A stretch of DNA of 64,000 nt. It comes from Frigoribacterium sp. VKM Ac-2836. GTDB taxonomy: Bacteria > Actinomycetota > Actinomycetes > Actinomycetales > Microbacteriaceae. Positions 1 through 8,591 of this stretch are shown here, one piece after another. The stretch spans positions 186,001 through 250,000 of the forward strand of contig NZ_JABRPK010000002.1 in the NCBI RefSeq assembly GCF_013248995.1, given 5' to 3'. The first letter of the stretch is position 1, and every line of letters starts with the position of its first letter. A program made the position numbers and the translations under genes. The notes below the pieces were generated by a model that did no database searches, was not told where the DNA came from, and saw nothing but the letters and a program-made list of their open reading frames with translations.

Positions 1-425
1 GCACGAAAGAGTGGACCCACCCGGCCACCGGCAAGGTCAGCACCGACAAGCTCTACGACGGCGTGGTCTTCCACCGCATCATCAAGGACTTCATGCTCCA
101 GGGCGGCGACCCGCTCGGGCAGGGAGTCGGCGGGCCCGGCTTCCAGTTCGACGACGAGATCCACCCCGAGCTCAACTTCAACGCTCCATACATCTTCGCC
201 ATGGCCAACGCCGGCACGCGCGGGGGCAAGGGCACCAACGGTTCGCAGTTCTTCATCACGACGGTTCCGACCCCGTGGCTGCAGGGCAAGCACACCATCT
301 TCGGTGAGGTCGCCGACGACGAGTCCAAGAAGGTCGTCGACGCGATCGAGGCCGTCAAGACCGACGCGCGCGACAAGCCCCTCGAGGACGTGGTGCTCGA
401 GAGCGTCACCATCGACGAGGTCTAG
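1..425 (+). CDS. ppiA: Cyclophilin-type peptidyl-prolyl cis-trans isomerase, 5' end cut off
   Basis: Catalyses cis-trans isomerisation of proline peptide bonds, probably in the cytoplasm. The reading frame is open from base 3, so the N-terminus lies outside the window; 140 residues are visible and perhaps 35-40 are missing. Cyclophilin signatures are clear: [15 protein letters not shown] with the catalytic Arg, the MANAG stretch, [10 protein letters not shown], and the C-terminal [11 protein letters not shown]. It ends in TAG immediately followed by the GTG of the rhomboid gene, so the two are probably co-transcribed. The pairing of ppiA, rhomboid and crgA is the usual order near the actinobacterial origin, as in Mycobacterium Rv0009-Rv0011c. 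Confidence 0.93.
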   Translation, partial: TKEWTHPATGKVSTDKLYDGVVFHRIIKDFMLQGGDPLGQGVGGPGFQFDDEIHPELNFNAPYIFAMANAGTRGGKGTNGSQFFITTVPTPWLQGKHTIFGEVADDESKKVVDAIEAVKTDARDKPLEDVVLESVTIDEV

Positions 426-1274
426 GTGACCGATCCGCACGATCGGGCGAACTACTGCTACCGGCACCCCGACCGGCAGAGCTTCGTCCTCTGCCAGCGG
501 TGCGGCCGCACCATCTGTGGTGAGTGCCAGACACCCGCCGCCGTCGGTGTGCACTGCCCGGAGTGCGTGAAGGAGGCGCGGGGCAACGCACCGCGCCTCC
601 AACCGCAGGTCGTCGGTCGGGTCCGCAGCGCGTCGCGGCGTGGAGTGCCCGTGGTCACCTACGGCATCATCGGTGTGACTCTCGCGGTCTTCCTGTTGCA
701 GCTCGTGACCGGGACGGGCAACGGCGTCGTCACGAGGGCCCTGGCCTTCTACGCACCACTCGAGATCGTGCAGCCGTGGCGTGCCGTGACGACGATGCTC
801 GTCCACGGCAGCATCCTGCACATCCTCTTCAACATGTACTCGCTGTACATCTTCGGAGCAGAGCTCGAACGTCAGCTGGGTCGAGGTCGGTTCGCCGCGC
901 TCTACTTCTTGTCCGGCATCGGTGGGTCGGCGGCCGTGGCCCTGTTGGCTCCGGGTAATTTCGTCGTTGGTGCCTCCGGCGCGATCTTCGGCTTGATGGC
1001 TGCGTTCTTCGTCATAGCCCGCAGTCTCGGCGGTCGGAGCATCCAGCTCCTGGTGCTCGTCGGCATCAACCTGGCGATCGGCTTCATCGTGCCCGGCATC
1101 GCCTGGCAGGCCCACCTCGGCGGGATCGTCGTGGGCGGGGTCATCGCGTTCCTCTTCTCGAAGACCCGTCATCGGTCCAAGCGCGCGGTGCAGATCGCCG
1201 TGCTCGTCGCGATCGGCGTCGTCGTGGTCGCGGCCCTCCTCGTCAGATCGGCTCAGCTCGTGGGACTGCTCTGA
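426..1274 (+). CDS. Rhomboid family intramembrane serine protease with N-terminal zinc finger
   Basis: Membrane serine protease of 282 residues. Residues about 8-45 form a B-box-like zinc finger (Cys and His pairs in CYRHP, CQRCGR, CGEC, HCPEC), followed by about six membrane segments. The catalytic dyad is visible: Ser184 in GASGAIFG and His230 in QAHLGG; HGSILHILFNMYSL supplies the conserved His/Asn of the second helix. Start GTG follows the ppiA stop without a gap, so translational coupling is likely. Substrates cannot be inferred. The zinc-finger fusion is common in actinobacterial rhomboids (family knowledge). Confidence 0.93.
   Translation: MTDPHDRANYCYRHPDRQSFVLCQRCGRTICGECQTPAAVGVHCPECVKEARGNAPRLQPQVVGRVRSASRRGVPVVTYGIIGVTLAVFLLQLVTGTGNGVVTRALAFYAPLEIVQPWRAVTTMLVHGSILHILFNMYSLYIFGAELERQLGRGRFAALYFLSGIGGSAAVALLAPGNFVVGASGAIFGLMAAFFVIARSLGGRSIQLLVLVGINLAIGFIVPGIAWQAHLGGIVVGGVIAFLFSKTRHRSKRAVQIAVLVAIGVVVVAALLVRSAQLVGLL
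572..600. repeat. Perfect inverted repeat made of two copies of the window-wide 10-mer
   Basis: GGAGGCGCGG (572-581) and CCGCGCCTCC (591-600) are exact reverse complements separated by nine bases, inside the rhomboid gene between the zinc finger and the first membrane segment. The hairpin is in coding DNA and codes for residues 50-58 of the protein. It combines the two orientations of the repeated 10-mer described under findings. Confidence 0.8.
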
Positions 1275-1297
1275 GACGACTGACTCCTGAACGACGA

Positions 1298-1325
1298 GAG
1301 GCGGCTCCCCCGGGGGAGCCGCCTC
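1298..1325. terminator. Hairpin terminator after the rhomboid gene
   Basis: A perfect 14-base inverted repeat, GAGGCGGCTCCCCC followed directly by its complement, starts 24 bases after the rhomboid stop codon. Flanking GACGAG/CTCGTC bases can lengthen the stem. It lacks a long T tract, as usual in high-GC genomes, and lies between convergent rhomboid and crgA, so it may act in both directions. Confidence 0.75.
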
Positions 1326-1359
1326 TTCTCGTCGGCCGACGCATTGTCACCTGGCCACG

Positions 1360-1405
1360 TTATCCACAGGGAAGTTATCCACAGCGTTTCCCACATTGGG
1401 GATAG
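1360..1405. promoter_or_regulatory. Cluster of DnaA boxes (two perfect, one degenerate)
   Basis: TTATCCACA, the perfect DnaA box, occurs at 1360-1368 and again at 1375-1383 in the same orientation, 15 bases apart start to start. A reverse-orientation near match, CTATCCCCA read on the minus strand, is at 1397-1405. They lie in the non-coding gap between the convergent 3' ends of the rhomboid gene and crgA. This region is normally near oriC in actinobacteria, so a DnaA-titrating or replication-linked role is plausible but not shown. Confidence 0.65.
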
Positions 1406-1434
1406 TTACAGGCGTGTAAGTTCGAAACTGCGTT

Positions 1435-1668
1435 CTAGCGCCACCGAGTGGTCATCAAGAAGCCGATGAACATGATTCCGAAGCCGACCAAGATGTTCAA
1501 CGAGCCGAGCGACGCGACCGGCAGGGTGCTCTGGCTGACGTAGAAGACCACGATCCAGGCGAGACCGACGAGCATGAAGCCGAACATGACCGGCTTGAAC
1601 CACACGGGGTTCGGCGCGTCCTCGGCGGAGCGGGCGGGCTTCGTGCTGCGGTTCGTCTCTTTGGCCAT
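1435..1668 (-). CDS. crgA: Cell division protein CrgA
   Basis: Small membrane protein of 77 residues that in other actinobacteria bridges FtsZ, FtsQ and the septal penicillin-binding proteins at the divisome (family knowledge). Two membrane segments at about residues 25-46 and 52-72 follow a short polar N-terminus; the NPVWFKPVMFGFMLVGL stretch is typical. It sits in its usual place between the rhomboid/ppiA genes and the sortase/trpG/pknB block. The start codon ATG follows a TACACT -10 box (1681-1676) by seven bases, which points to a leaderless mRNA. Confidence 0.93.
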   Translation of the reverse strand: MAKETNRSTKPARSAEDAPNPVWFKPVMFGFMLVGLAWIVVFYVSQSTLPVASLGSLNILVGFGIMFIGFLMTTRWR

Positions 1669-1675
1669 GGCGCAC

Positions 1676-1681
1676 AGTGTA
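1676..1681 (-). promoter_or_regulatory. Leaderless -10 box of crgA
   Basis: TACACT on the minus strand, seven bases before the crgA ATG. The same TANNNT-to-start spacing recurs at a dozen other genes in the window. Confidence 0.55.
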
Positions 1682-1739
1682 CCGTGAGGCCCTTTTCGGG
1701 ACTGGGAAGGAGATCACGGCCGTCCCCGGCCGCATCGAG

Positions 1740-1770
1740 TTCTCCACATCCTCTCCACATGTTGTCCACC
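1740..1770 (+). promoter_or_regulatory. Near-consensus DnaA-like boxes upstream of crgA
   Basis: TTCTCCACA (1740-1748), CTCTCCACA (1751-1759) and TTGTCCACC (1762-1770) each differ from the DnaA box TTATCCACA at one or two positions. Together with the perfect boxes at 1360-1383 they flank crgA on both sides. Weak boxes arise by chance more easily, so this is tentative. Confidence 0.4.
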
Positions 1771-1807
1771 GAGGCGTCCCCTTGACTCGGAGACACGGGA
1801 CGCCGCC

Positions 1808-1813
1808 TAGGAT
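1808..1813 (+). promoter_or_regulatory. Leaderless -10 box of the sortase gene
   Basis: TAGGAT six bases before the ATG at 1820. A TTGACT at 1782-1787 could be a -35 element but the 20-base spacer is long. Confidence 0.55.
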
Positions 1814-1819
1814 CGAATC

Positions 1820-2596
1820 ATGACGGACCACGGGGGTGAGGCCCCGCCCTCGAGGCGCACGACGCGGCGCCGACGGCCACGCGCCTCCTTCGTCAGTGTC
1901 CTGGGTGAGCTGTTGATCACCGCGGGCGTGCTCGTGCTGTTGTTCATCGGATGGCAGCAGTGGTTCAACGACCTCGTCGTGGCCGACGCCTACCAGGACG
2001 ACGCGGCTCGACTGAGCGAGCAGTTCGACGAGGCCGCGACACCGGCCCCCGAGCCCTCAGCCGACGGCTCGTACGGCGAGCCGCCCCCGGGTACGGCTCC
2101 TGCCGAGGCCGAGAAGTTCGCCAACTTCTACGTGCCGCGCTTCGGCACCGACTACGCCGTCCCGATCGCCGGGGGCACGAGCACCGTCCGCACCCTGAAC
2201 AAGATCGGCATCGGCCACTACGACGAGACCCAGATGCCGGGGCAGGTCGGCAACTTCGGCATCGCCGCCCACCGGACCACCTACGGGGCGCCGTTCAACA
2301 AGATCGCCGACCTCCAAGAAGGCGACAAGATGTATGTCCAGACCCAGGACGGTTGGTTCACCTATTCGTTCCGCAACCTGCAGTACGTCCAGGCCACGCA
2401 GGTCTCCGTGCTGCAACCGGTGCCCGACGCCCCGGACGTGTCGGCGACCTCGGGGGACCGTCTGATCACCCTGACGAGCTGCAACCCGATGTTCACCGCC
2501 CGAGAGCGCATCGTCGCCTACGGTGTGTTCGACTCGTGGCAGCCACTGTCGGCCGGGGCCCCCGCCGAACTCGCCGCTGCCGGAATCGGAGGCTGA
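1820..2596 (+). CDS. srtE: Class E sortase
   Basis: Membrane-anchored transpeptidase that attaches LPXTG-like (LAXTG) proteins to peptidoglycan in actinobacteria. 258 residues: an Arg-rich cytoplasmic start, one membrane segment at about residues 28-47, then the sortase domain. Catalytic residues are visible: His151 in GIAAHRTTYG, Cys221 in TLTSCNP, and Arg228/Arg230 in ARERIV. It is leaderless (TAGGAT before ATG) and followed after two bases by the small membrane protein gene at 2599, so the three genes through trpG probably form an operon. No sortase substrate is seen in the window. Confidence 0.92.
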   Translation: MTDHGGEAPPSRRTTRRRRPRASFVSVLGELLITAGVLVLLFIGWQQWFNDLVVADAYQDDAARLSEQFDEAATPAPEPSADGSYGEPPPGTAPAEAEKFANFYVPRFGTDYAVPIAGGTSTVRTLNKIGIGHYDETQMPGQVGNFGIAAHRTTYGAPFNKIADLQEGDKMYVQTQDGWFTYSFRNLQYVQATQVSVLQPVPDAPDVSATSGDRLITLTSCNPMFTARERIVAYGVFDSWQPLSAGAPAELAAAGIGG

Positions 2597-2598
2597 TC

Positions 2599-2760
2599 GT
2601 GTACTCCGCCCTCTGGCGCATCCTCCCCGGCCCGTGGTGGGTGAGGCTCGTCCTCGTCCTCGTCCTCGTCGCCGCCGTCCTGTTCGCACTCGTCGAGTGG
2701 GTCTTCCCCTACGTCAACGATCTCCTGCCCACCCCCGACGTCACCGTGGAGCAACCATGA
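2599..2760 (+). CDS. Small single-pass membrane protein between sortase and trpG
   Basis: A 53-residue protein starting with GTG two bases after the sortase stop and ending in TGA overlapping the trpG ATG (ATGA). It has a Trp-rich start (ALWRILPGPWWV), one membrane helix at about residues 16-35 and a short acidic tail. The tight packing on both sides argues that it is real. No function is recognised; the position suggests a partner of the envelope genes around it. Confidence 0.75.
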   Translation: MYSALWRILPGPWWVRLVLVLVLVAAVLFALVEWVFPYVNDLLPTPDVTVEQP

Positions 2761-3395
2761 CGCGCATCCTGGTCCTCGACAACTACGACAGCTTCGTGTA
2801 CACGCTGAACGGCTACCTGCAGCAGTTGGGGGCCGAGACAGACGTGGTGCGCAACGACGCCTTCGACGCGGCCGACACCGCCGATCGCATCGCCGAGTAC
2901 GACGCCGTGTTGCTCTCGCCCGGTCCGGGGACGCCGGCCGCGGCCGGCGTCTCCATCGACGTCGTGCACGCAGCTCTCGCGGCCGACAAGCCGCTGCTGG
3001 GCGTCTGCCTGGGGCACCAGGCCATCGCCGAGGCCCTCGGGGCCACGGTCACGCACGCCGACGAACTGATGCACGGCAAGACGTCGAAGGTCGAACACGA
3101 CGACAGCGCGTTCTACGAGGGTGTTCCGCAGCCGTTCACCGCGACGCGGTACCACTCGCTCGCCGTGGTCGACGAGACGGTTCCCGAGACGCTCGAAGTG
3201 ACCTCGCGCACGACCGGTGGCGTCATCATGGGCCTGCGCCATCGGTCGTCACCCGTCTACGGCGTTCAGTTCCACCCCGAGTCCGTCCTGACGCAGGGTG
3301 GCTACCAGATGATCGGCAACTGGCTCTCGGTCGCTGGTCTGCCGGGAGCGGCCGAGACGGCGAGAGGGCTCGACCCGCTCATCCACCTCGGCTGA
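2757..3395 (+). CDS. trpG: Anthranilate/aminodeoxychorismate synthase glutaminase subunit
   Basis: Class I glutamine amidotransferase of 212 residues that supplies ammonia to anthranilate synthase and/or aminodeoxychorismate synthase (tryptophan or folate synthesis). The catalytic triad is intact: Cys84 in GVCLGHQ, His173 and Glu175 in QFHPES. The N-terminal ILVLDNYDSFVYTL is diagnostic. No synthase large subunit is nearby; in actinobacteria this gene commonly stands alone beside pknB (Rv0013 in M. tuberculosis), so trpG and pabA cannot be told apart. Its ATG overlaps the stop of the upstream small gene. Confidence 0.9.
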   Translation: MTRILVLDNYDSFVYTLNGYLQQLGAETDVVRNDAFDAADTADRIAEYDAVLLSPGPGTPAAAGVSIDVVHAALAADKPLLGVCLGHQAIAEALGATVTHADELMHGKTSKVEHDDSAFYEGVPQPFTATRYHSLAVVDETVPETLEVTSRTTGGVIMGLRHRSSPVYGVQFHPESVLTQGGYQMIGNWLSVAGLPGAAETARGLDPLIHLG

Positions 3396-3435
3396 CCGTC
3401 GAGATCGCGGTGCCGACATCGCGCCAACGAGATCG

Positions 3436-3457
3436 CGGCGCCGAGTTCTCGGCGCCG
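3436..3457. terminator. Bidirectional terminator between trpG and pknB
   Basis: CGGCGCCGAG (3436-3445), two-base loop, CTCGGCGCCG (3448-3457): a perfect ten-base inverted repeat in the gap between two convergent genes. Confidence 0.65.
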
Positions 3458-3478
3458 ACTCGTCGGCTCTGGAAGGGT

Positions 3479-5185
3479 CTAGCCGGTACAGATGCGCAGG
3501 GTGACGGCCGCGCCTTGGGCCACGTCACCGGGCGGAACGCTCATGCCCGAGACGGTCTCACCGCTGCACCCCGGGTCGGACTGCGGGGTGACGGTCAGAC
3601 CCAGGTCGTCCCTGAGGGTCGTGATGGCCTCTTCTGAGGGCTGCCGAGTGACGTCGGGGAGCTGCACGAGCCCGTTGGACACCACGAGGTCCACATTCGA
3701 ACCGAGGGCGACCTGGGCGGCCGCAGCCGGATCGGACGAGAGGACCGAGCCCCCGGGCACCGACGACGAGTAGTCGGATCGCTGCTGACCCCGTTCGAGA
3801 CCGGCGTCGGTGATCGCCTGCCATGCGGCGTCGACGGTCTGCCCGGTGACGGCGGGCATCGCGACGAGTTGAGGCCCCGACGAGACCGTCACCGTGACGG
3901 CGAACTCTTTGGGGACGGAGGTGCCGGGTTGTGGATCGGTGGAGATGATGTCGCCGGCGTCGATCGTCGGACTGGTCGCGTCGGCACGCACGGCTGTCAG
4001 ACCCAATTCGTCGAGGCGGGCGGACCCGGTCTCGAAGCTGACCCCGACGAGGTCGGGGATGCGGGACGACTGGGCGTTGTCGACCGTCGGAGGGGTGAGG
4101 TTGACCACCCAGAACACGACGGCCACGATGACGACCGCCACGAGCACGATGCCGGCCCAGATCCACGCCACGGGGGGTCGGGTCTGCGTTCGTTGAGGGC
4201 GTCCCGTGTCGTCGGACTGCAGTTCTTTCAACGCCGCCTCGCTGCCGGCGCTCGAGAGGGGGTTGACCCCGAAGAGCGTGGAGCCGGCGTCGACCGCGTG
4301 CGGTCGACGAGCCGGGGCACGACCGGCACCGGCTGCCTCGAGGTCGTCGCGGAACTCGGCCGCACTCTGGAAGCGGTCGAAGCGGTCCTTGGTCAGGGCG
4401 TGCAGGACGACGGCGTCGAGGGCCGGACTCACGGCACGCTCGACCGTGCTCGGCGGGACGGGAGGTTCGCTGACGTGGCGGTAGGCGACCGCGACGGCGC
4501 TGTCGCCCGTGAAGGGAGGTTTGCCGGTCAGCAACTCGAAGAGCATGACGCCGGTCGAGTAGAGGTCGGTGCGGGCGTCGACGGTCTCGCCACGCGCCTG
4601 CTCGGGACTGAAGTACTGGGCGGTGCCGAGGATGGCCGTGGTCTGCGCGACGGTGGCCGCCGAGTCGCTGATGGCTCGGGCGATGCCGAAGTCCATCACC
4701 TTGACCTGACCGGAGTTGGTCAGCATGACGTTGCCGGGCTTGATGTCGCGGTGCACCACACCCGCCCGGTGAGAGTACTCGAGAGCCGTCAGCACGCCTG
4801 CGGTGACCCGGACGGCCTCGTCGGGGTCGAGCGGGCCCTCGGCGACGATGTCTTTGAGGAGGCGTCCCTCGACGTATTCCATGACGATGAACGGGACGAC
4901 CACGTCGAGCCCGCGGCTGTCGCGGACGACCTCTTCGCCGGCGTCGAAGACCCGGACGATGGTCGGGTGCGCCATGCGGGCCGCGGCCTGGGCCTCTTGG
5001 CGGAACCGCGAGCGGAAGGCCGGGTCGGTGGCGAGGCTCGGCTTCATCAATTTGACGGCGATCTTGCGACCGAGCCGGGCGTCGGTGCCAACGTGGACGT
5101 CGGCCATGCCACCGCGGCCGATCAGGTCACCGATCTGATACCGGTTGGCGAGGAGATGGATGCTCTCTCTCACACCTTCAGCCAC
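3479..5185 (-). CDS. pknB: PASTA-domain Ser/Thr protein kinase PknB
   Basis: Transmembrane kinase of 568 residues that senses muropeptides or lipid II and controls wall growth and division. The kinase domain (about 16-275) has the glycine loop GRGGMADV, catalytic [11 protein letters not shown] in MDFGIARA, and threonines in the activation loop before GTAQYFSPEQA. A juxtamembrane linker is followed by one membrane segment (about 342-365) and three extracellular PASTA repeats. The GTG start is supported by a GGGAG motif seven bases upstream, and a TACACT -10 box lies at 5239-5234, so it has its own promoter although it follows pknA. In mycobacteria the order and orientation are the same. Confidence 0.93.
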   Translation of the reverse strand: MAEGVRESIHLLANRYQIGDLIGRGGMADVHVGTDARLGRKIAVKLMKPSLATDPAFRSRFRQEAQAAARMAHPTIVRVFDAGEEVVRDSRGLDVVVPFIVMEYVEGRLLKDIVAEGPLDPDEAVRVTAGVLTALEYSHRAGVVHRDIKPGNVMLTNSGQVKVMDFGIARAISDSAATVAQTTAILGTAQYFSPEQARGETVDARTDLYSTGVMLFELLTGKPPFTGDSAVAVAYRHVSEPPVPPSTVERAVSPALDAVVLHALTKDRFDRFQSAAEFRDDLEAAGAGRAPARRPHAVDAGSTLFGVNPLSSAGSEAALKELQSDDTGRPQRTQTRPPVAWIWAGIVLVAVVIVAVVFWVVNLTPPTVDNAQSSRIPDLVGVSFETGSARLDELGLTAVRADATSPTIDAGDIISTDPQPGTSVPKEFAVTVTVSSGPQLVAMPAVTGQTVDAAWQAITDAGLERGQQRSDYSSSVPGGSVLSSDPAAAAQVALGSNVDLVVSNGLVQLPDVTRQPSEEAITTLRDDLGLTVTPQSDPGCSGETVSGMSVPPGDVAQGAAVTLRICTG

Positions 5186-5233
5186 GCCTGTTCTCCCAAC
5201 GACCCACCCCTGTCTGGCGACACGGTCGGAGCC

Positions 5234-5239
5234 AGTGTA
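5234..5239 (-). promoter_or_regulatory. Candidate -10 box of pknB
   Basis: TACACT on the minus strand about 50 bases before the GTG of pknB; unlike most genes here this leaves a leader carrying a Shine-Dalgarno-like GGGAG. Confidence 0.45.
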
Positions 5240-5300
5240 CCGGGGCGGACTCCCCCGGACTGGGTACGGACCTAGGCCGGAGGGATGATTGTGAGGGCTT

Positions 5301-5334
5301 CGTGACCCCGACCGACCCGTCGGCCGGGGTCACG
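5301..5334. terminator. Hairpin terminator after pknA
   Basis: CGTGACCCCG (5301-5310) pairs exactly with CGGGGTCACG (5325-5334); the loop contains a second small ACCGAC/GTCGG repeat. It lies just downstream of the pknA stop codon on the minus strand and upstream of the pknB promoter, separating the two transcription units. Confidence 0.7.
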
Positions 5335-5340
5335 AGTGAC

Positions 5341-7119
5341 CTACTGCTGGTCGGCACCCTCGGAAGGGCTCGGACTCGGCGTCGTCGGCGGCGCCGTCAC
5401 CGTGATGGTGACACCCGGCGACGGCTCGGATGCGATCTGACCACAGTTGGCCACGTAGCTGACCGTCAGGTTGCCGGCGGCGGAGGCCGTCACCGTGAGG
5501 GACGTCGCGTTCGCGCCGAGGCCCCCGGCGGACTGGCCCGAGGTATCGGTCCCACCCGTGATCGTGTACGAGTAACCGGTCAGCGAGTAGCCGGTCGGGC
5601 AGCCCGCGTAGGCAGGCCAGTTGATCGTGGCGTCCTCGCCGGCCGTGATCTGACCAGGGGTCGCCGTGGGCGTCGACGGCTGGGCAGGGGTCGGGGCGGC
5701 GCGGTAGATGTAGATCGTCACCGAGGAGCCCTTCTCGAGAGCGCCCGTGGGGTCGATGCTCGCGACGGTGCCGACCTGGTCCGGAGCCGGTGCACTGGAC
5801 CCGGCGTCCGCCGAGTCGACCTGGAGGCCGAGCTCTTCGAGGGAGGCGCGCGCCGCGGCCTCGGTCAGTCCCACGTAGTCACCCGACGAGACGGTGACGG
5901 TCGTGGGCGTGGGCGACGGGGTCACCGTCGTGCGGCTCGGTGTCGGTGTCGCGCTGGACGTCGTCGGCGCGGGAGCCGGATCGTCGGTGTTGCCCACCGC
6001 GAAGACGATGCCGACGACGAGGGCGGCGACGGCGAGGACGGCCAGGACGATCAGGGGCCAGAACCAGGGGCTGCGCTTCTTCTCGTCGACCGGTTCGTCG
6101 TCGTCCCGGAGGGCGTCGGGGTCGGCGGATCCGGCGACGTAACCCGCTGCCGCACCCCCCGCGGCGCTCTGCGCGCGGGTGGCCATCGGATCGAAGAGCT
6201 GGGTCGTGGCGTCCTGGGCGTTGAAGGCCTGGGTGGCCGTGTCGGCGGGCGTGTTGGCGGCTGCACCGATCGCCGGCACGGCGATGGTGGCCGCGGGCAC
6301 GTCGCCGCGGCGCAGGGCCCGGGCCGCCTGGGCCAGTGCCGAGGCGGTCGCGGGTCGCTCGCCCGGCTTTTTGGCGATGCACGACAGGACCAGACGACGC
6401 ACGGGCTCGGACACCGTCGACGGGAGGTCGGGCGGCTGTTCGTTGATCTGAGCCATCGCGATGGCGACCTGCGATTCACCCGTGAACGGGCGACGACCGG
6501 CCAGGGCCTCGTAGGCGACGATGCCGAGCGAGTAGATGTCGGTGCTGGGTGACGCAGGGTGGCCGCTCGCCTGCTCGGGCGAGAGGTACTGGACGGTACC
6601 CATGACCTGGCCCGTCGCCGTCAGGGGCACCTGGTCGGCGATGCGCGCGATGCCGAAGTCGGTGATCTTCACGCGGCCGTCGGGCGTGACGAGCAGGTTG
6701 CCGGGTTTGATGTCGCGGTGCACGAGACCTGCGGCGTGGGCGGCCTGGAGGGCCGAGGCGGTCTGCGCGACGATGTCGAGGACCTTGTCGGTCGGCAGGA
6801 CGCGGTCGCGCTCGAGGACCGTCGACATGGCCTCGCCGGGGACGAGCTCCATCACCAGGTAGGCGCTGCCCTCTTCTTCGCCGTAGTCGAAGACGTTCGC
6901 GATGCCCTCGTGGTTGACCAGGGCCGCGTGACGGGCCTCGGCACGGAAGCGCTCGAGGAATCCGGGATCGCCCAGGTACTCGTCCTTGAGGATCTTGATG
7001 GCGACCGTGCGGCCGATGACGAGGTCGGTGGCTTCCCAGACCTCGCCCATGCCGCCGATGGCGACTCGGGTCGACAGCTGGTAACGCCCACCGAAGGTGA
7101 CTCCGCCGGATGGTCTCAT
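5341..7119 (-). CDS. pknA: Ser/Thr protein kinase PknA-like, with PASTA and a C-terminal extracellular domain
   Basis: Membrane kinase of 592 residues. Kinase domain about residues 10-270 with [23 protein letters not shown] and [11 protein letters not shown]. An Ala/Thr-rich linker leads to one membrane segment (about 352-375). Outside the cell are a Thr/Ser/Pro-rich stretch, one PASTA repeat (about 410-475), and a C-terminal domain of about 100 residues that looks beta-rich ([21 protein letters not shown]). By position it is the orthologue of mycobacterial PknA, which has no PASTA repeat, so the extracellular part differs. ATG overlaps the pbpA stop (ATGA). Confidence 0.9.
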   Translation of the reverse strand: MRPSGGVTFGGRYQLSTRVAIGGMGEVWEATDLVIGRTVAIKILKDEYLGDPGFLERFRAEARHAALVNHEGIANVFDYGEEEGSAYLVMELVPGEAMSTVLERDRVLPTDKVLDIVAQTASALQAAHAAGLVHRDIKPGNLLVTPDGRVKITDFGIARIADQVPLTATGQVMGTVQYLSPEQASGHPASPSTDIYSLGIVAYEALAGRRPFTGESQVAIAMAQINEQPPDLPSTVSEPVRRLVLSCIAKKPGERPATASALAQAARALRRGDVPAATIAVPAIGAAANTPADTATQAFNAQDATTQLFDPMATRAQSAAGGAAAGYVAGSADPDALRDDDEPVDEKKRSPWFWPLIVLAVLAVAALVVGIVFAVGNTDDPAPAPTTSSATPTPSRTTVTPSPTPTTVTVSSGDYVGLTEAAARASLEELGLQVDSADAGSSAPAPDQVGTVASIDPTGALEKGSSVTIYIYRAAPTPAQPSTPTATPGQITAGEDATINWPAYAGCPTGYSLTGYSYTITGGTDTSGQSAGGLGANATSLTVTASAAGNLTVSYVANCGQIASEPSPGVTITVTAPPTTPSPSPSEGADQQ

Positions 7120-8591
7120 TTGTTCAGCACCGCCTCTAGTACTTTCTTCGCGATCGGTGACGCGACACTGTTGCCGAATGCGGACTGGCCCTGTCCGCCG
7201 CCGTTCTCGACGACGACGGCCACCGCGACCTCGGGGTCAGCAGCAGGCGCGAACCCGGTGAACCAGAGGGTGTACGGCTCGCCGGGGCCGTTCTCGGCCG
7301 TTCCTGTCTTGCCGGCGACGTCGACGCCGTCAATTCTTGCATTGCTCGCCGCACCGTTCGCGACGTCCTGCACCATCATGTCGGTCATCGTGGCCGCAGT
7401 CTGGGAGCTGATGGGCTTGCCGTACTCCGAGGGCGAGAAATCCTCGACCGGGCTCAGGTCGGGGTTCAGGACGCTCTCGATCAAGGTCGGGTTCATCTCG
7501 GTGCCGCCGTTGGCGATGGCGGACGAGACCATGGCCATCTGCAGGGGCGTCACGCGGTCGGAGCCCTGCCCGAAGGACTGCAGCATGAGGGTGGCGTCGT
7601 TGATGGCCTGGCCCTTGGAGTCCTCGATGGGGAACTGGCTCGGCGTGACGGCCTGGGGGACGCCGATGGAGTCGTCGCCGAAGCCGAACTTCTCGGCCTG
7701 ATCCTGGAGGGCCTTCGCACCGAGGGCCTGGCCGAGCTGCGCCATGGGGATGTTGCACGACAGGCGGAGGGCGGTTGCGATGGTGGCCGTCTCGCCGCCG
7801 CCGCAGCTCCCGCCCTCGGCGTTGTTGATGTTCGTGCTGGTGCCGGGCAGCGTCAGGGTCGACGGGTTGGGGAAGGCGCTGTCGGGCGTGTAATCGCCGC
7901 TCTCGAGCGCAGCCGCCGTCGTGATCAGCTTGAAGGTCGAGCCCGGTGCGTACAGGTCGCCCTGGATCGCCCGGTTCTGCAGCGGAGCCGAGGGGTCGGC
8001 GATCAGCGAGTCGTAGGCGTCGGTGACGGTCTGACGGTCGTGGCTGGCGAGCGGGTTGGGGTCGTAGCTGGGCTTCGAGACCATCGCGAGGATCTTGCCG
8101 GTCTTCGGGTCCATCGCGACGACCGAGCCCGAGTTCGAGCCCAGGGCGTCGTAGGCCGCCTGCTGGACGGTGGGGTCGAGGGTGAGGTTGACCGTGGCCC
8201 CCTCGGGGTCCTGACCCGTGAGCAGCGAGTTGACCTGGTCGAAGAACTGCGAGTTCGCGTTGCCCGTGAGGTACCGGTTCATGGCGTCCTCGATGCCTCG
8301 GGATCCCTGACCCAACGTGTAGTAGCCCGCGACGGGTGCGTAGAGGTCGGGCTGCGAGTAGGTGCGCTGGAACTCGTACTGGTCGTCGACGGGGGTCGAC
8401 TGCGCGATCGCCTGGCCGCCGACCAGGATGGGACCGCGCTGCGCCGAGTAGCTGGCGAGCAGGGCCCGCGAGTTGCGGGCGTCGGCGTTCAGCGCGTCGG
8501 CCTGGAACGCCGTGATGTAGGTCGTCGAGAGGAAGAGCGCGACGAACATGGCGAGCACCACGTAGCTCACGCGTCGGAGTTCTTTGTTCAT
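7116..8591 (-). CDS. pbpA: Penicillin-binding protein 2-type transpeptidase PbpA
   Basis: Peptidoglycan transpeptidase of 491 residues anchored by one N-terminal membrane segment (about 9-30). All penicillin-binding motifs are present: Ser218-x-x-Lys in STFK, SCN at 278-280, and KTG at 428-430. The ATG at 8591 is chosen because the protein then starts with [11 protein letters not shown] and a membrane helix, and it overlaps the rodA stop codon (TGATG). It pairs with the RodA glycosyltransferase just upstream and forms one translationally coupled operon with pstP, rodA and pknA. An open frame continues far upstream but only as the shadow of rodA. Confidence 0.93.
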   Translation of the reverse strand: MNKELRRVSYVVLAMFVALFLSTTYITAFQADALNADARNSRALLASYSAQRGPILVGGQAIAQSTPVDDQYEFQRTYSQPDLYAPVAGYYTLGQGSRGIEDAMNRYLTGNANSQFFDQVNSLLTGQDPEGATVNLTLDPTVQQAAYDALGSNSGSVVAMDPKTGKILAMVSKPSYDPNPLASHDRQTVTDAYDSLIADPSAPLQNRAIQGDLYAPGSTFKLITTAAALESGDYTPDSAFPNPSTLTLPGTSTNINNAEGGSCGGGETATIATALRLSCNIPMAQLGQALGAKALQDQAEKFGFGDDSIGVPQAVTPSQFPIEDSKGQAINDATLMLQSFGQGSDRVTPLQMAMVSSAIANGGTEMNPTLIESVLNPDLSPVEDFSPSEYGKPISSQTAATMTDMMVQDVANGAASNARIDGVDVAGKTGTAENGPGEPYTLWFTGFAPAADPEVAVAVVVENGGGQGQSAFGNSVASPIAKKVLEAVLNK

